Shown here in pieces: positions 16,575 to 24,580 of a stretch of DNA of 64,000 nt. Position numbers and translations under genes: made by a program. Within the stretch, counting starts at the first letter, position 1. Each line of letters starts with the position of its first letter. Location: positions 1 through 64,000 of the forward strand of contig JAEYHZ010000015.1 in NCBI GenBank assembly GCA_023409265.1. Reading direction: 5' to 3'. The stretch comes from Bacillota bacterium (lineage in GTDB: Bacteria; Bacillota; Clostridia; Acetivibrionales; DSM-1351). The notes beneath the pieces are model-generated. The model was not told where the DNA came from. It saw only the letters and a program-made list of their open reading frames with translations, and did not search any database.

Positions 16575-17879
16575 ATGACACATACCGAAAAGTCCCAGGA
16601 AAACTTGAACAAGATATTTGAGATAAACGGAATTACTATCTACAATATTAAATCCAGCCGTTTTAAGACTAACACAATCAATATATTTTTTCAGGATAAT
16701 TTAAATACCAATACAGTGGCGTTAAATGCACTTTTTCCTTCAGTTCTCAGAAGAGGTACAGAAAACCTTCCAACTTTGAAAGATATAAATCTTTATCTCG
16801 AGGAGCTTTATGGTGCTGTATTTGACTGCGGAATAGGCAAGAAGGGTGAAAGGCAGATCATTCACTTCTACTTTGAATATCTTTCTGATAAATATGCTGA
16901 TGGAGAAAATAGAAATTTTGAAGGTGCCCTGGACTTCCTGCTTGATATTATTTACAGACCGGCTTTAAAAGATGGATCCTTTAACCCTCAGTATGTGGAG
17001 CAGGAAAAAACAAATCTGAAGATGCTGGTTGAGGGCAGAACGAATGACAAGGTTCAATACTCTCTCGACAGATGCTATGAACTCATGTGCCGGGAAGAAC
17101 CCTTCGGACTTTATGAATATGGTAGTATAGACCAGATAGAGAGTATTACTCCTGATGAGCTGTATAAGCATTACAAGGAGAAGGTTTCAACTCTTCCTGC
17201 TGATATCTTTATCACAGGGGAACTTGAAAAGAGTGATATAGACTATATCAAGGCAAGAATCGGAAGTATAGGCAGAGGTGTTACAAAAGGACTAGTTACC
17301 GGGATTGTTAAAAAATATGTAGATAAAGTCAGATATTATGAAGACAAAATGGATGTTAATCAGGGAAAGCTCTCACTGGGCTTCAGAACAAATATAACAC
17401 CAAAAGAGAATGATTATTATGCTCTGATGGTATATAGCGGAATACTGGGCGGCGGTATGCATTCAAAACTCTTTCAGAATGTCAGGGAAAAGGCCGGATT
17501 GGCTTACTATATATTTGCAGGTCTCGAAAAGTTTAAGGGACTTATGATAATTGGGAGCGGAATAGATATTAAGGAACAAGAGCATGCCAAGTCTCTGATT
17601 CTGGAGCAGATGGAAGCTGTAAAGGAAGGTAAAATAACCGATTATGAGTTTGAAGCTACTATAAAATCTCTGGAAACCGGAATACAAGCCTTAAAGGATA
17701 GCCAGCTGCAGGTGGTGGATTTCAACTTCAGTCAGCTGGTTTCCCAGACTCATGATACTCTTGAAGGACTGCTTTCAAAAATTCACAGAGTGACCAAACA
17801 GGATGTTATTAATATAACAGACAAAATCCAGCTTGACACCGTGTATTTTCTTACATCGCAAGACTCGGAGGCTGTCTGA
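16575..17879 (+). CDS. M16-family peptidase-like protein, non-catalytic (YmfF type)
   Basis: 434-aa insulinase-superfamily protein. It has the paired M16 fold pattern (N-terminal VALNALFPSVLRRGTENLPTLKDINLYLEELYGA, C-terminal ILGGGMHSKLFQNVREKAGLAYYI) but no HxxEH zinc motif in the first domain, so it is probably the non-catalytic partner of the next gene. Such pairs form heterodimeric peptidases in Firmicutes (B. subtilis YmfF/YmfH). The start is ATG 16575 after ACGGAGG. The gap to the partner is 77 bp. Confidence 0.88.
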   Translation: MTHTEKSQENLNKIFEINGITIYNIKSSRFKTNTINIFFQDNLNTNTVALNALFPSVLRRGTENLPTLKDINLYLEELYGAVFDCGIGKKGERQIIHFYFEYLSDKYADGENRNFEGALDFLLDIIYRPALKDGSFNPQYVEQEKTNLKMLVEGRTNDKVQYSLDRCYELMCREEPFGLYEYGSIDQIESITPDELYKHYKEKVSTLPADIFITGELEKSDIDYIKARIGSIGRGVTKGLVTGIVKKYVDKVRYYEDKMDVNQGKLSLGFRTNITPKENDYYALMVYSGILGGGMHSKLFQNVREKAGLAYYIFAGLEKFKGLMIIGSGIDIKEQEHAKSLILEQMEAVKEGKITDYEFEATIKSLETGIQALKDSQLQVVDFNFSQLVSQTHDTLEGLLSKIHRVTKQDVINITDKIQLDTVYFLTSQDSEAV

Positions 17880-17956
17880 GAACTTAGTTTGATTATTCGA
17901 TGAATGAGACTTTACAGACTGGCTGCGCAGCAGCGGAATGGAGAATGGAGATAATT

Positions 17957-19246
17957 ATGAGATATGAAACCCTTGAATATAAAAAGTATGACGAAGTAAT
18001 GTACAAATTTCAACACAGCAGTGGTTTGAATTGTATCGTAATTCCCAAAAAAGGCTACTATAAGAAGCATGCGACCTTTGCAACACATTACGGCTCTGTG
18101 GATAATAAGTTTATAATTCCGGGAGATACCGAGCCCACAAAAGTTCCGGATGGTATTGCTCATTTTCTGGAGCATAAACTGTTTGAACAGAAGGATGGGA
18201 GTGTCATGGATAAGTTTGCTGCACTGGGTTCCAGGCCCAATGCCTTTACAAGCTTTAACCAGACTGTATACCTTTTCTCCTGCACCGATCTCTTTAAGGA
18301 AAATTTTGACCTACTTTTGAATTTTGTCCAAAACCCGTATATTACTGAGGAAAGCGTTGAAAGGGAAAAAGGCATAATAGGTCAGGAAATCAATATGTAT
18401 CGTGATGATCCGGGCTGGAGAGTGACTTTTAACCTCCTGGACGCCTTTTATGAGAAGCATCCTGTTAAGAAGGACATAGCCGGATCAATAGAGAGTATCA
18501 GCAAAATTACAAGGGATACACTGTACAAGTGCTATAAGACCTTCTATCACCCATCAAATATGGTGATCACAGTAGTGGGAGACGTTGATCATGAGCAAGT
18601 ATTCGAACAGGTGGAAAAGAATATTGAAGCAAAAGAAAAAAACGGTGAAATCAAGCGCATTTACCCCCAAGAAAGTGAAGCTCTGCACAAGGATTATACA
18701 GAACAGAAAATGCCGGTTTCGACACCATTATTTTATATTGGTTTCAAGGATAACAACTTTAAGCTGAAAGGTGTTGAGCTTTTGAAATACGAGCTGGCCG
18801 TAAAGCTGTTGATTTCAATGGTAATCGGAAGGAGTTCCGAGCTATACGTTGAGCTTTATGACAAAGGTTTGATAAACTCCAGCTTTGAGACCGATTTTTC
18901 TATTGAAAACAGCTATGCCTATTCAATGCTGGGCGGAGAATCAACAAACCCACAGGCTGTAAAGGAAAGTCTGATTAAGGAAATAAAAAGAATCCATAAG
19001 GACGGATTGAAGTCCGAAACCTTTGAAAGAATACTGAAAGCGTCAAAAGGAAGATTCCTTAGACAAATGAACTCTGTTGAAAGTATTTCAAGGAGTTTTG
19101 TTAATTTGTATTTCAAAGGTGTTACAATGTTTGATTATTTAGAGGTTTATGATACAATGAATTTTGATTATGTTACTGATGTGTTCGATAAGCACTTTAA
19201 TATCGACCGCATGGCATTATCTGTAGTAAAGGGGTCAGCCAAATAG
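17957..19246 (+). CDS. M16-family zinc metallopeptidase (YmfH type)
   Basis: Catalytic partner of the preceding gene. It has the inverted zinc motif HxxEH in GIAHFLEHKLFEQ and the third ligand region about 70 residues on (EREKGIIGQEINMYRDDP), as in M16 peptidases. I take ATG 17957 as the start (429 aa) because it follows ATGGAG at about 10 nt; the frame is open from 17900, but those 19 codons have no clear ribosome binding site. The substrate is unknown. In B. subtilis the equivalents lie near cell-division and lipid genes; here lgt follows. Confidence 0.92.
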   Translation: MRYETLEYKKYDEVMYKFQHSSGLNCIVIPKKGYYKKHATFATHYGSVDNKFIIPGDTEPTKVPDGIAHFLEHKLFEQKDGSVMDKFAALGSRPNAFTSFNQTVYLFSCTDLFKENFDLLLNFVQNPYITEESVEREKGIIGQEINMYRDDPGWRVTFNLLDAFYEKHPVKKDIAGSIESISKITRDTLYKCYKTFYHPSNMVITVVGDVDHEQVFEQVEKNIEAKEKNGEIKRIYPQESEALHKDYTEQKMPVSTPLFYIGFKDNNFKLKGVELLKYELAVKLLISMVIGRSSELYVELYDKGLINSSFETDFSIENSYAYSMLGGESTNPQAVKESLIKEIKRIHKDGLKSETFERILKASKGRFLRQMNSVESISRSFVNLYFKGVTMFDYLEVYDTMNFDYVTDVFDKHFNIDRMALSVVKGSAK

Positions 19247-19315
19247 AGTACTCATTATTGAGACCTGTGTCAGTTGGCCTGCACCAAAGTAAAAAGGTAT
19301 TGAGTGGAGGTTGTC

Positions 19316-20440
19316 ATGGATGAAAGAATTGCAGTAAGCTTTCCAAATATGGGATTGGATTTTAACATTTCAAGGGTAGCGTTTCGAGTTGTATTTGGGA
19401 AATTTGACTTTCCGGTTTACTGGTATGGGATTATTATTGCGTTGGCATTCTTTGTATGTGTCCTGTGGGCAATGAGAGATTCCAGAAAATTTGACCTGGT
19501 GCCCGATACGGTGATTGATCTTATGTTATTTGCGGCACCAGTTGCCATAATATGTGCCCGCCTGTACTATGTTATATTCAGTTGGGAAAATTACAGGTAT
19601 GACTTAATGCAGATATTTAATACACGAAACGGCGGGCTTGCAGTATTCGGTGGAATAATAGGAGCAGTAATCACAGCTTATTTCGTTGCCAGATATAAAA
19701 AAATTCCCATATTCAAGTTCTTTGATTTTGCAATACCTTATGTTGCCCTGGGACAGGCAATAGGACGCTGGGGTAACTTCTTCAATCAGGAGGCTTTTGG
19801 CACAAATACTTCTCTTCCATGGGGAATGACAAGTCCGGTAATAAAATCTTACCTGCAGGGTCTACAAAGTAATGGAGTTTCGATAAATCCCGATTTACCG
19901 GTGCATCCTACCTTTTTATACGAGTCGGTTTGGGATATAGGCGTTTTTATATTCCTTATGTGGTTAAGAAAAAAGAAGAAAGTTGACGGAGAGGTTTTCT
20001 GCCTTTATTTTATAACCTATTCAATCGGCAGGGCAGTTATAGAAGGGCTGAGAACCGACAGCCTTATGTTGGGAAATCTCAGGGTATCCCAGCTTCTGTC
20101 AATTTTGTTAATAGTCATATTTACAATTTTTGTTATCTATTTGAGAACAAAAGCTAAGAATTCTGAAGTGGTTGAGATTGGACACAGCGGATATGCAAAT
20201 GTGCTGAAGATCATTGAGGAAGAAGAGGCTAAGGATTCGGAAACTCATAAGCCGGAAGATCGGAATTCGGCAGATGACAGCCTGGAAGAAGAGCAGAAGT
20301 CAAAAGTTTCCGAGCCGGAAATTCCGGAGGAGGAAGACCTTGAAAAAGAAGAAAATCAGGATCATAAAAATGGTAAGTTCCCTGATTCGGAAGGCGAGAA
20401 TCCTGAGGATGTATCTTCTACTGAGGAAAAGAAGGATTAA
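19316..20440 (+). CDS. lgt: Prolipoprotein diacylglyceryl transferase with acidic C-terminal tail
   Basis: Adds diacylglycerol from phosphatidylglycerol to the lipobox Cys of prolipoproteins at the cytoplasmic membrane. The Lgt signature is present as GRWGNFFNQEAFG, along with FPVYWYGIIIALAF, NGGLAVFGGIIGA and HPTFLYESVWD. The start is ATG 19316 with GTGGAGG upstream rather than the GTG at 19304, which lies in that ribosome binding site. After the last membrane helix (ending about residue 275) comes a tail of about 90 residues that is strongly acidic (many Glu/Asp/Pro/Ser), beyond the normal Lgt end. The residue aligned with E. coli His103 appears to be Phe, a position I recall as variable in the family. 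Confidence 0.94.
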   Translation: MDERIAVSFPNMGLDFNISRVAFRVVFGKFDFPVYWYGIIIALAFFVCVLWAMRDSRKFDLVPDTVIDLMLFAAPVAIICARLYYVIFSWENYRYDLMQIFNTRNGGLAVFGGIIGAVITAYFVARYKKIPIFKFFDFAIPYVALGQAIGRWGNFFNQEAFGTNTSLPWGMTSPVIKSYLQGLQSNGVSINPDLPVHPTFLYESVWDIGVFIFLMWLRKKKKVDGEVFCLYFITYSIGRAVIEGLRTDSLMLGNLRVSQLLSILLIVIFTIFVIYLRTKAKNSEVVEIGHSGYANVLKIIEEEEAKDSETHKPEDRNSADDSLEEEQKSKVSEPEIPEEEDLEKEENQDHKNGKFPDSEGENPEDVSSTEEKKD

Positions 20441-20474
20441 TGTTAGTTTCTAGTTATGTTAGGATCGGTGAAAA

Positions 20475-21602
20475 ATGTATTTTGTTGAAAAGTCAAAAAC
20501 AGCAAATTCATATAAGAGATTTGACTATCTGCTGTTTATATTGGTATTGGTATTATCAGCAATAGGTCTTCTGGTTTTCAGCAGTGCTGTGAGGGATAGA
20601 CCAAGTTTGCTGAAACCTCAAGTACTGGGTCTGATTATGGGTATTGCCCTATGCCTTATATTAAGTGCAATAGATTACAAGGATCTGAAGGTCTTAAGCC
20701 TGTTTATTTTCTTTGGTGCTATGGGACTCATGGTTCTGGTATTGTTCTTCGGTAAGGGCGAGGAACTGGGAAATAAGAACTGGATAAGTATCGCAGGTAT
20801 GAGCGTTCAGCCCTCAGAATATGCAAAAATTGCCTATATTATTCTTGCTTCTGTTTTTCTGGAACGGCTTAAGGACAGCCAGGAGAAAAACAAGTCTGAC
20901 ATAATAAAGTTTTTAGCTTATACCTGTGTAGCAATTGGTTTTGTACTACTTCAAAAAGACCTGGGAACTGCGCTGGTATTTGGATTTATTTTCTTTCTGT
21001 TTATTTATATGGCAGGAATACCATACCGCTACATATTTATCTTATGCGGAGTAATGGCTCTTTCACTGCCGTTTATATGGGTTTACGTGCTTAATGATAA
21101 GAGAAGGGATAGAATTCTCACGTTTATATCACCTGAGCGTGATCCTCAGGGAGGCGGCTATAATGTTAAGATGTCAAAGCTGGCAATAGGGTCAGGGCAG
21201 CTCTGGGGGCAGGGATATGGAAGCGGTCTGCAGACTCAGAGCGGTAAAGTACCTGTAAGGGAATCCGACTTCATATTTTCGGTGGCAGGTGAGGAGCTGG
21301 GTTTTATAGGCGGGTGCATCATTATATTATTAGGTCTGCTAATATTATTAAGAATAATATATATTTCCAAGAATTCCAGTGATTCATATGGTATGTTTAT
21401 TTCCATAGGAGTTGCCGGTATGCTGGGCTTCAATTTTATTGAAAATATAGGCATGAGTATAGGGCTTCTTCCTGTGACCGGGCTTCCTTTACCATTTGTA
21501 AGTCAGGGGGGTACGGCAATTCTTGCAAATTATATAGCCATAGGTATGGTCCTAAGTGTGTCCCTGCGGCGAAAACGGGGAAATTTTAATTCCTCACAGT
21601 AA
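20475..21602 (+). CDS. rodA: FtsW/RodA/SpoVE-family peptidoglycan polymerase (RodA-like)
   Basis: SEDS glycosyltransferase that polymerises lipid II. 375 aa with about ten membrane helices. Family motifs: QPSEYAKIA (about residue 112), LQKDLGTALVF, SGQLWGQGYGSGLQTQSGKVPVRESDFIFSVAGEELGFIG, and LPLPFVSQGGTAIL. I call it RodA-like because a second SEDS gene lies in the mur cluster (31148-32266). It lies just after lgt with a 34-bp gap and is followed by a terminator, so lgt-rodA is probably one unit. The RodA versus SpoVE/FtsW choice is not decided by sequence reading alone. Confidence 0.88.
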   Translation: MYFVEKSKTANSYKRFDYLLFILVLVLSAIGLLVFSSAVRDRPSLLKPQVLGLIMGIALCLILSAIDYKDLKVLSLFIFFGAMGLMVLVLFFGKGEELGNKNWISIAGMSVQPSEYAKIAYIILASVFLERLKDSQEKNKSDIIKFLAYTCVAIGFVLLQKDLGTALVFGFIFFLFIYMAGIPYRYIFILCGVMALSLPFIWVYVLNDKRRDRILTFISPERDPQGGGYNVKMSKLAIGSGQLWGQGYGSGLQTQSGKVPVRESDFIFSVAGEELGFIGGCIIILLGLLILLRIIYISKNSSDSYGMFISIGVAGMLGFNFIENIGMSIGLLPVTGLPLPFVSQGGTAILANYIAIGMVLSVSLRRKRGNFNSSQ

Positions 21603-21623
21603 AAGTACTAGTTCTTAAGTCCT

Positions 21624-21660
21624 AAAAAGACGGGTTTCATTACCCGTCTTTTATTTTTTT
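21624..21660 (+). terminator. Intrinsic terminator after rodA
   Basis: AAAAGACGGGT (21625-21635) pairs perfectly with ACCCGTCTTTT (21642-21652), followed by a T-rich run. It separates lgt-rodA from the mraZ cluster. Confidence 0.9.
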
Positions 21661-21671
21661 TCAAAAAAATA

Positions 21672-21700
21672 TTGATAAAATATCAAATATGCAATAAAAT
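21672..21700 (+). promoter_or_regulatory. Promoter of the mraZ cluster
   Basis: TTGATA (21672-21677), a 17-nt spacer, then TAAAAT (21695-21700). It sits 9 bp before the MraZ-type operator and about 105 bp before mraZ. Confidence 0.65.
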
Positions 21701-21708
21701 ATCCATAT

Positions 21709-21738
21709 AAGTGGTAGGAAGTGGTGTGAAGTGGAGGA
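21709..21738 (+). promoter_or_regulatory. MraZ operator: three 10-bp-spaced AAGTGG repeats
   Basis: AAGTGG occurs at 21709, 21719 and 21729, exactly one helical turn apart, directly downstream of the promoter. MraZ regulators bind arrays of direct repeats with a GTG/TGGG core at about 10-bp spacing in front of their own gene. The position at the transcription start suggests autorepression of the whole cluster. Confidence 0.8.
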
Positions 21739-21805
21739 ATCCACCAGGTTAATATTAAAAATGATAGTATATTTTAAGTTGACTTGGAAATGTGAGGTGT
21801 AAAAT

Positions 21806-22237
21806 TTGTTTTATGGTGAGTACCAACATACAGTTGACCCCAAAGGACGAGTTATCGTACCCTCAAAATTTAGAGAGGGTTTGGGTGAAAAGTTCATATT
21901 AACAAAAGGACTTGACAGCTGTTTGTTTGCATATTCATCAGAAGAGTGGACAAGCCTTGAAAACAAATTAAAAACACTTCCGTTTACAGATAAGGATGTA
22001 CGTGCTTTTATAAGATTTTTCTTCTCGGGAGCAACCGAATGTGAGGTTGACAAACAGGGAAGAATACTTATTCCACAGAATTTGCGCGAATATGCAGCAC
22101 TTGAAAAGGACATTGCTATTATAGGAGTTTCTTCAAGAGTGGAGATTTGGAATAAAACTACCTGGGAAAACTATAGCAGTGATGATAATATGAGCGCAGA
22201 CAAGATAGCAGAGAAAATGTCATTACTGGGAATATAA
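21806..22237 (+). CDS. mraZ: Transcriptional regulator MraZ
   Basis: DNA-binding regulator of the division and cell-wall cluster. 143 aa, the standard length, with two SpoVT/AbrB-like halves: YGEYQHTVDPKGRVIVPSKFR and CEVDKQGRILIPQNLREYA. The start is TTG 21806 (MFYGEYQ) with a GAGGTG-type ribosome binding site, matching other MraZ proteins. The AAGTGG repeat array upstream is its likely own binding site. rsmH follows after 30 bp. Confidence 0.95.
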   Translation: MFYGEYQHTVDPKGRVIVPSKFREGLGEKFILTKGLDSCLFAYSSEEWTSLENKLKTLPFTDKDVRAFIRFFFSGATECEVDKQGRILIPQNLREYAALEKDIAIIGVSSRVEIWNKTTWENYSSDDNMSADKIAEKMSLLGI

Positions 22238-22267
22238 TCTTTTACAAAGCATGCTTTGAGGTGAACG

Positions 22268-23209
22268 ATGGAATTCAAACATAAATCAGTATTACTTGAC
22301 GAGTGTATCGAAAATCTGAAAATAAATCCTGATGGTATTTATGTAGACTGTACTATTGGAGGAGCGGGACATTCGACGGAAATATACAGAAGATTAAATT
22401 CACAAGGCTCCCTAATAGGCTTGGATCAGGATGCTTTTGCAGTTGAAACCTCCATGAAGCGCCTTGAAGAAATTAGCTCGGAAGCTAAATTTGAAGTTGT
22501 TAACACAAACTTTAAAAATATCTCAGCAGCATGTGAACAGCTTGGGATCAGTCAGGTTAATGGGATTCTGCTTGATCTAGGAGTTTCTTCACATCAGCTG
22601 GATGAAGCCTCCAGAGGGTTCAGCTACCAGCATGATGCACCGCTGGATATGAGAATGGACAGAAAGTCAAAGCTGTCTGCATATGAGGTGGTAAACCAGT
22701 ACAAGGAGCAGGACATTTACAGGATAATTCGAGACTATGGCGAAGAAAAATGGGCGTCACGAATTGCAAAATTTATTGTTGAGACTCGTGAAAAGCAGTC
22801 AATTAAGACCACTTATGAACTTGTAGATGTTATAAAAAGAGCAGTTCCAAGTGCAGCTCGAAGAGACGGACCTCATCCCGCCAAGAGAACCTTTCAGGCA
22901 ATCAGGATTGAGGTAAATGATGAGTTGAATATATTAAATAAAACTATTGAAGATTGCGTAGCCTTGCTGAAAAGCGGTGGAAGATTGTGTATCATTACAT
23001 TTCACTCGCTGGAAGATAGAATAGTTAAATTGCAGTTTAACAAAGAAGTGAACCCCTGTACCTGTCCTCCTACATTTCCGGCCTGTATATGTGGTAAAAA
23101 ACCGAGAGCAGTACTGGTAAACCGGAAACCCATTGTTTCCTCAGGGGACGAGCTGGAGCATAATCCCAGGGCCAGAAGTGCAAAGTTAAGAGTACTTGAA
23201 AAAATTTAA
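22268..23209 (+). CDS. rsmH: 16S rRNA m4C1402 methyltransferase RsmH
   Basis: SAM-dependent N4-methylation of C1402 in 16S rRNA. 313 aa. The N-terminus FKHKSVLLDECIENL, the SAM motif GIYVDCTIGGAGHS, LLDLGVSSHQLD, PLDMRMD, FQAIRIEVNDEL and IITFHSLEDRIVK are all diagnostic. The length is normal. Second gene of the cluster; a 450-bp spacer with a hairpin element separates it from ftsL. Confidence 0.97.
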   Translation: MEFKHKSVLLDECIENLKINPDGIYVDCTIGGAGHSTEIYRRLNSQGSLIGLDQDAFAVETSMKRLEEISSEAKFEVVNTNFKNISAACEQLGISQVNGILLDLGVSSHQLDEASRGFSYQHDAPLDMRMDRKSKLSAYEVVNQYKEQDIYRIIRDYGEEKWASRIAKFIVETREKQSIKTTYELVDVIKRAVPSAARRDGPHPAKRTFQAIRIEVNDELNILNKTIEDCVALLKSGGRLCIITFHSLEDRIVKLQFNKEVNPCTCPPTFPACICGKKPRAVLVNRKPIVSSGDELEHNPRARSAKLRVLEKI

Positions 23210-23659
23210 CTAGGCAAAATTAATTAAAAATAGATGCAACAGGTTAGCAAAAGATAAGAAAACAAAATACAAAAGATAAGTTATTTATTTTACAAAAGAA
23301 AAAAGAACCGGAAATATACTAAAGATAAAAAAAAGAGCCTGTTTAATATCTGCTTGTGCTAGGAATTTTAGGTGGATTTTGTGTCAGGCAAGGCAAATTT
23401 TCGCGGTAATAATTGCTTTATTGCAAGAAAATTTAACGTGGCATGGCGCAAAATCTGCCAAAATGACGAGTGCAATGAGATATTAAACAGGCTCTAGGTC
23501 ACAAAAGAAAAAAATTAAAGTACCAATGAAAAGATTTGAAGAAACCAAAGAAAAAACTTCTAAAAATGGAAGGGAATCAGAGTAAAATCTGATTCCCCAA
23601 CATATTTTAAAATCTGAAAAACAGCTAAGGAAAAATATTAAGACGGGGAGGGATAACAT
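23210..23659. other. rsmH-ftsL spacer (450 bp)
   Basis: Very A-rich. It contains the 162-bp hairpin element at 23334-23495. I see no gene in the rest; the ftsL ribosome binding site (GGGGAGGG) is at its end. In most relatives rsmH and ftsL are nearly adjacent, so the spacer has been enlarged by the element. Confidence 0.65.
23334..23495. repeat. 162-bp hairpin element with 18-bp perfect ends
   Basis: AGAGCCTGTTTAATATCT (23334-23351) is perfectly inverted at 23478-23495. Imperfect pairing continues inward (GGATTTTGTG with CAAAATCTGCC). The central 19-mer AATAATTGCTTTATTGCAA (23408-23426) also occurs, identical, at 26944-26962 in the next element. Confidence 0.8.
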
Positions 23660-24181
23660 ATGGCCGGAACGAACAGCAAGTACGTATATGGATCAGCTGC
23701 TGAGAAAATTAAGCATGTCAGTCCGGACATATCCAATGAAAATAGCCGCTATTATGATCCCTATGAAGAAAATGCCGTCCTTAAATCAAAAAAGATTGCA
23801 AGGAATAATGCAAAACTAAAGAAAAGAATTGTTGTTAATATTTTTCTCATTTTCGGAATGTGTGCTATAATTATGCTCAGATATGCTCAGATAAGTCAGA
23901 TGAATTACGACAACAATAAGTTGAGCAAGGAATATGTTGCACTTCAGAATGATAATGCAAGAGAGGCTATAGAAATATTAAATGCAATGGACCTGAACAA
24001 AATAAGAGACGTTGCTGAAAAAAAACTCAACATGCATAAACCCGATAAAAGCCAGATTGTATACATAAGTGTTCCTAAACAGGATGTAACCTTGCTGGCG
24101 GCAAAAGAAGAATCCAAGTTCATTGTTATGGTAAAGTTCGTTGAAACAAGTATAAAGAAGTTTCTGAACATTTTTTATTAA
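23660..24181 (+). CDS. ftsL: FtsL-like septum protein
   Basis: Bitopic membrane protein of 173 aa: cytoplasmic N-terminus about 58 residues, one membrane helix (IVVNIFLIFGMCAIIMLRYA, about 59-78), then an extracytoplasmic coiled coil (NNKLSKEYVALQNDNAREAIE) and KIRDVAEKKLNMHKPDKSQIVYISV, the pattern of FtsL proteins that bind DivIB and DivIC at the septum. Position between rsmH and the class B PBP gene supports the call. Sequence conservation in this family is low, so the name rests on topology and context. It starts at ATG 23660 after GGGGAGGG. Confidence 0.85.
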   Translation: MAGTNSKYVYGSAAEKIKHVSPDISNENSRYYDPYEENAVLKSKKIARNNAKLKKRIVVNIFLIFGMCAIIMLRYAQISQMNYDNNKLSKEYVALQNDNAREAIEILNAMDLNKIRDVAEKKLNMHKPDKSQIVYISVPKQDVTLLAAKEESKFIVMVKFVETSIKKFLNIFY

Positions 24182-24230
24182 TATGGATAAATCAATGAAG
24201 CTGTTTACGAATTAAATAAATTGTACATTT

Positions 24231-24276
24231 AACTATAGATTTAAATATATTCAAAATATTAAGTCTATAGTTTTTT
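24231..24276 (+). terminator. Hairpin with T run after ftsL
   Basis: AACTATAGA (from 24231) pairs with TCTATAGTT, which is followed by TTTTTC. The upper stem also has imperfect A/T pairing. It probably ends the mraZ-rsmH-ftsL transcript, at least in part. Confidence 0.6.
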
Positions 24277-24282
24277 CAATGT

Positions 24283-24325
24283 TACCCTCTATGGACAACG
24301 TGTTGTACATTGTCAATAGAGGGTA
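24283..24325. repeat. 43-bp palindrome matching the ends of the 2.6-kb element
   Basis: Starts TACCCTCTATGGACAACG and ends CATTGTCAATAGAGGGTA, an imperfect palindrome over its whole length. Both ends equal the terminal inverted repeats of the element at 2625-2901, and its centre (ACGTGTTGTAC) matches the sequence just inside the right end there. It looks like the same element without the inner 230 bp. Confidence 0.7.
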
Positions 24326-24580
24326 AGGATATTTGTATATTATTATAATGTTATGTTAATTTTTACAGGGGAAATCTGACTAATTAATAATATATTAGGA
24401 CTTCAAATAATATTATTAATAAGAATTTAAAACAAAGTCCAATAAAAATTTATAAAGAAGGCTTTGCTGAAATGCTTTAACGGAAATTAGTAATATAAAG
24501 CGAGAAAATAATTTCCTAAGCATTATAAATAATTAAAAAGTAAAGAGATATTTACTGAAATACTGACTGGGGGGATATTT

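Larger units (their letters stand above)
24182..24580. other. ftsL-pbp spacer (399 bp)
   Basis: Contains a terminator-like hairpin (24231-24276) and a 43-bp palindrome (24283-24325). The remaining about 250 bp is A+T-rich with no gene seen. It probably holds the promoter of the penicillin-binding protein gene, which I cannot place with confidence. Confidence 0.6.

Noticed and set aside
16575..17879. Broken M16 peptidase gene because HxxEH is missing
   Set aside because: The frame is intact and paired catalytic/non-catalytic M16 genes are normal in Firmicutes.
20214..20453. Lys/Arg-rich frame overlapping the lgt tail
   Set aside because: It is the +1 shadow of the acidic lgt tail; the Glu-coding GAA/GAG runs read as Lys/Arg in that frame.
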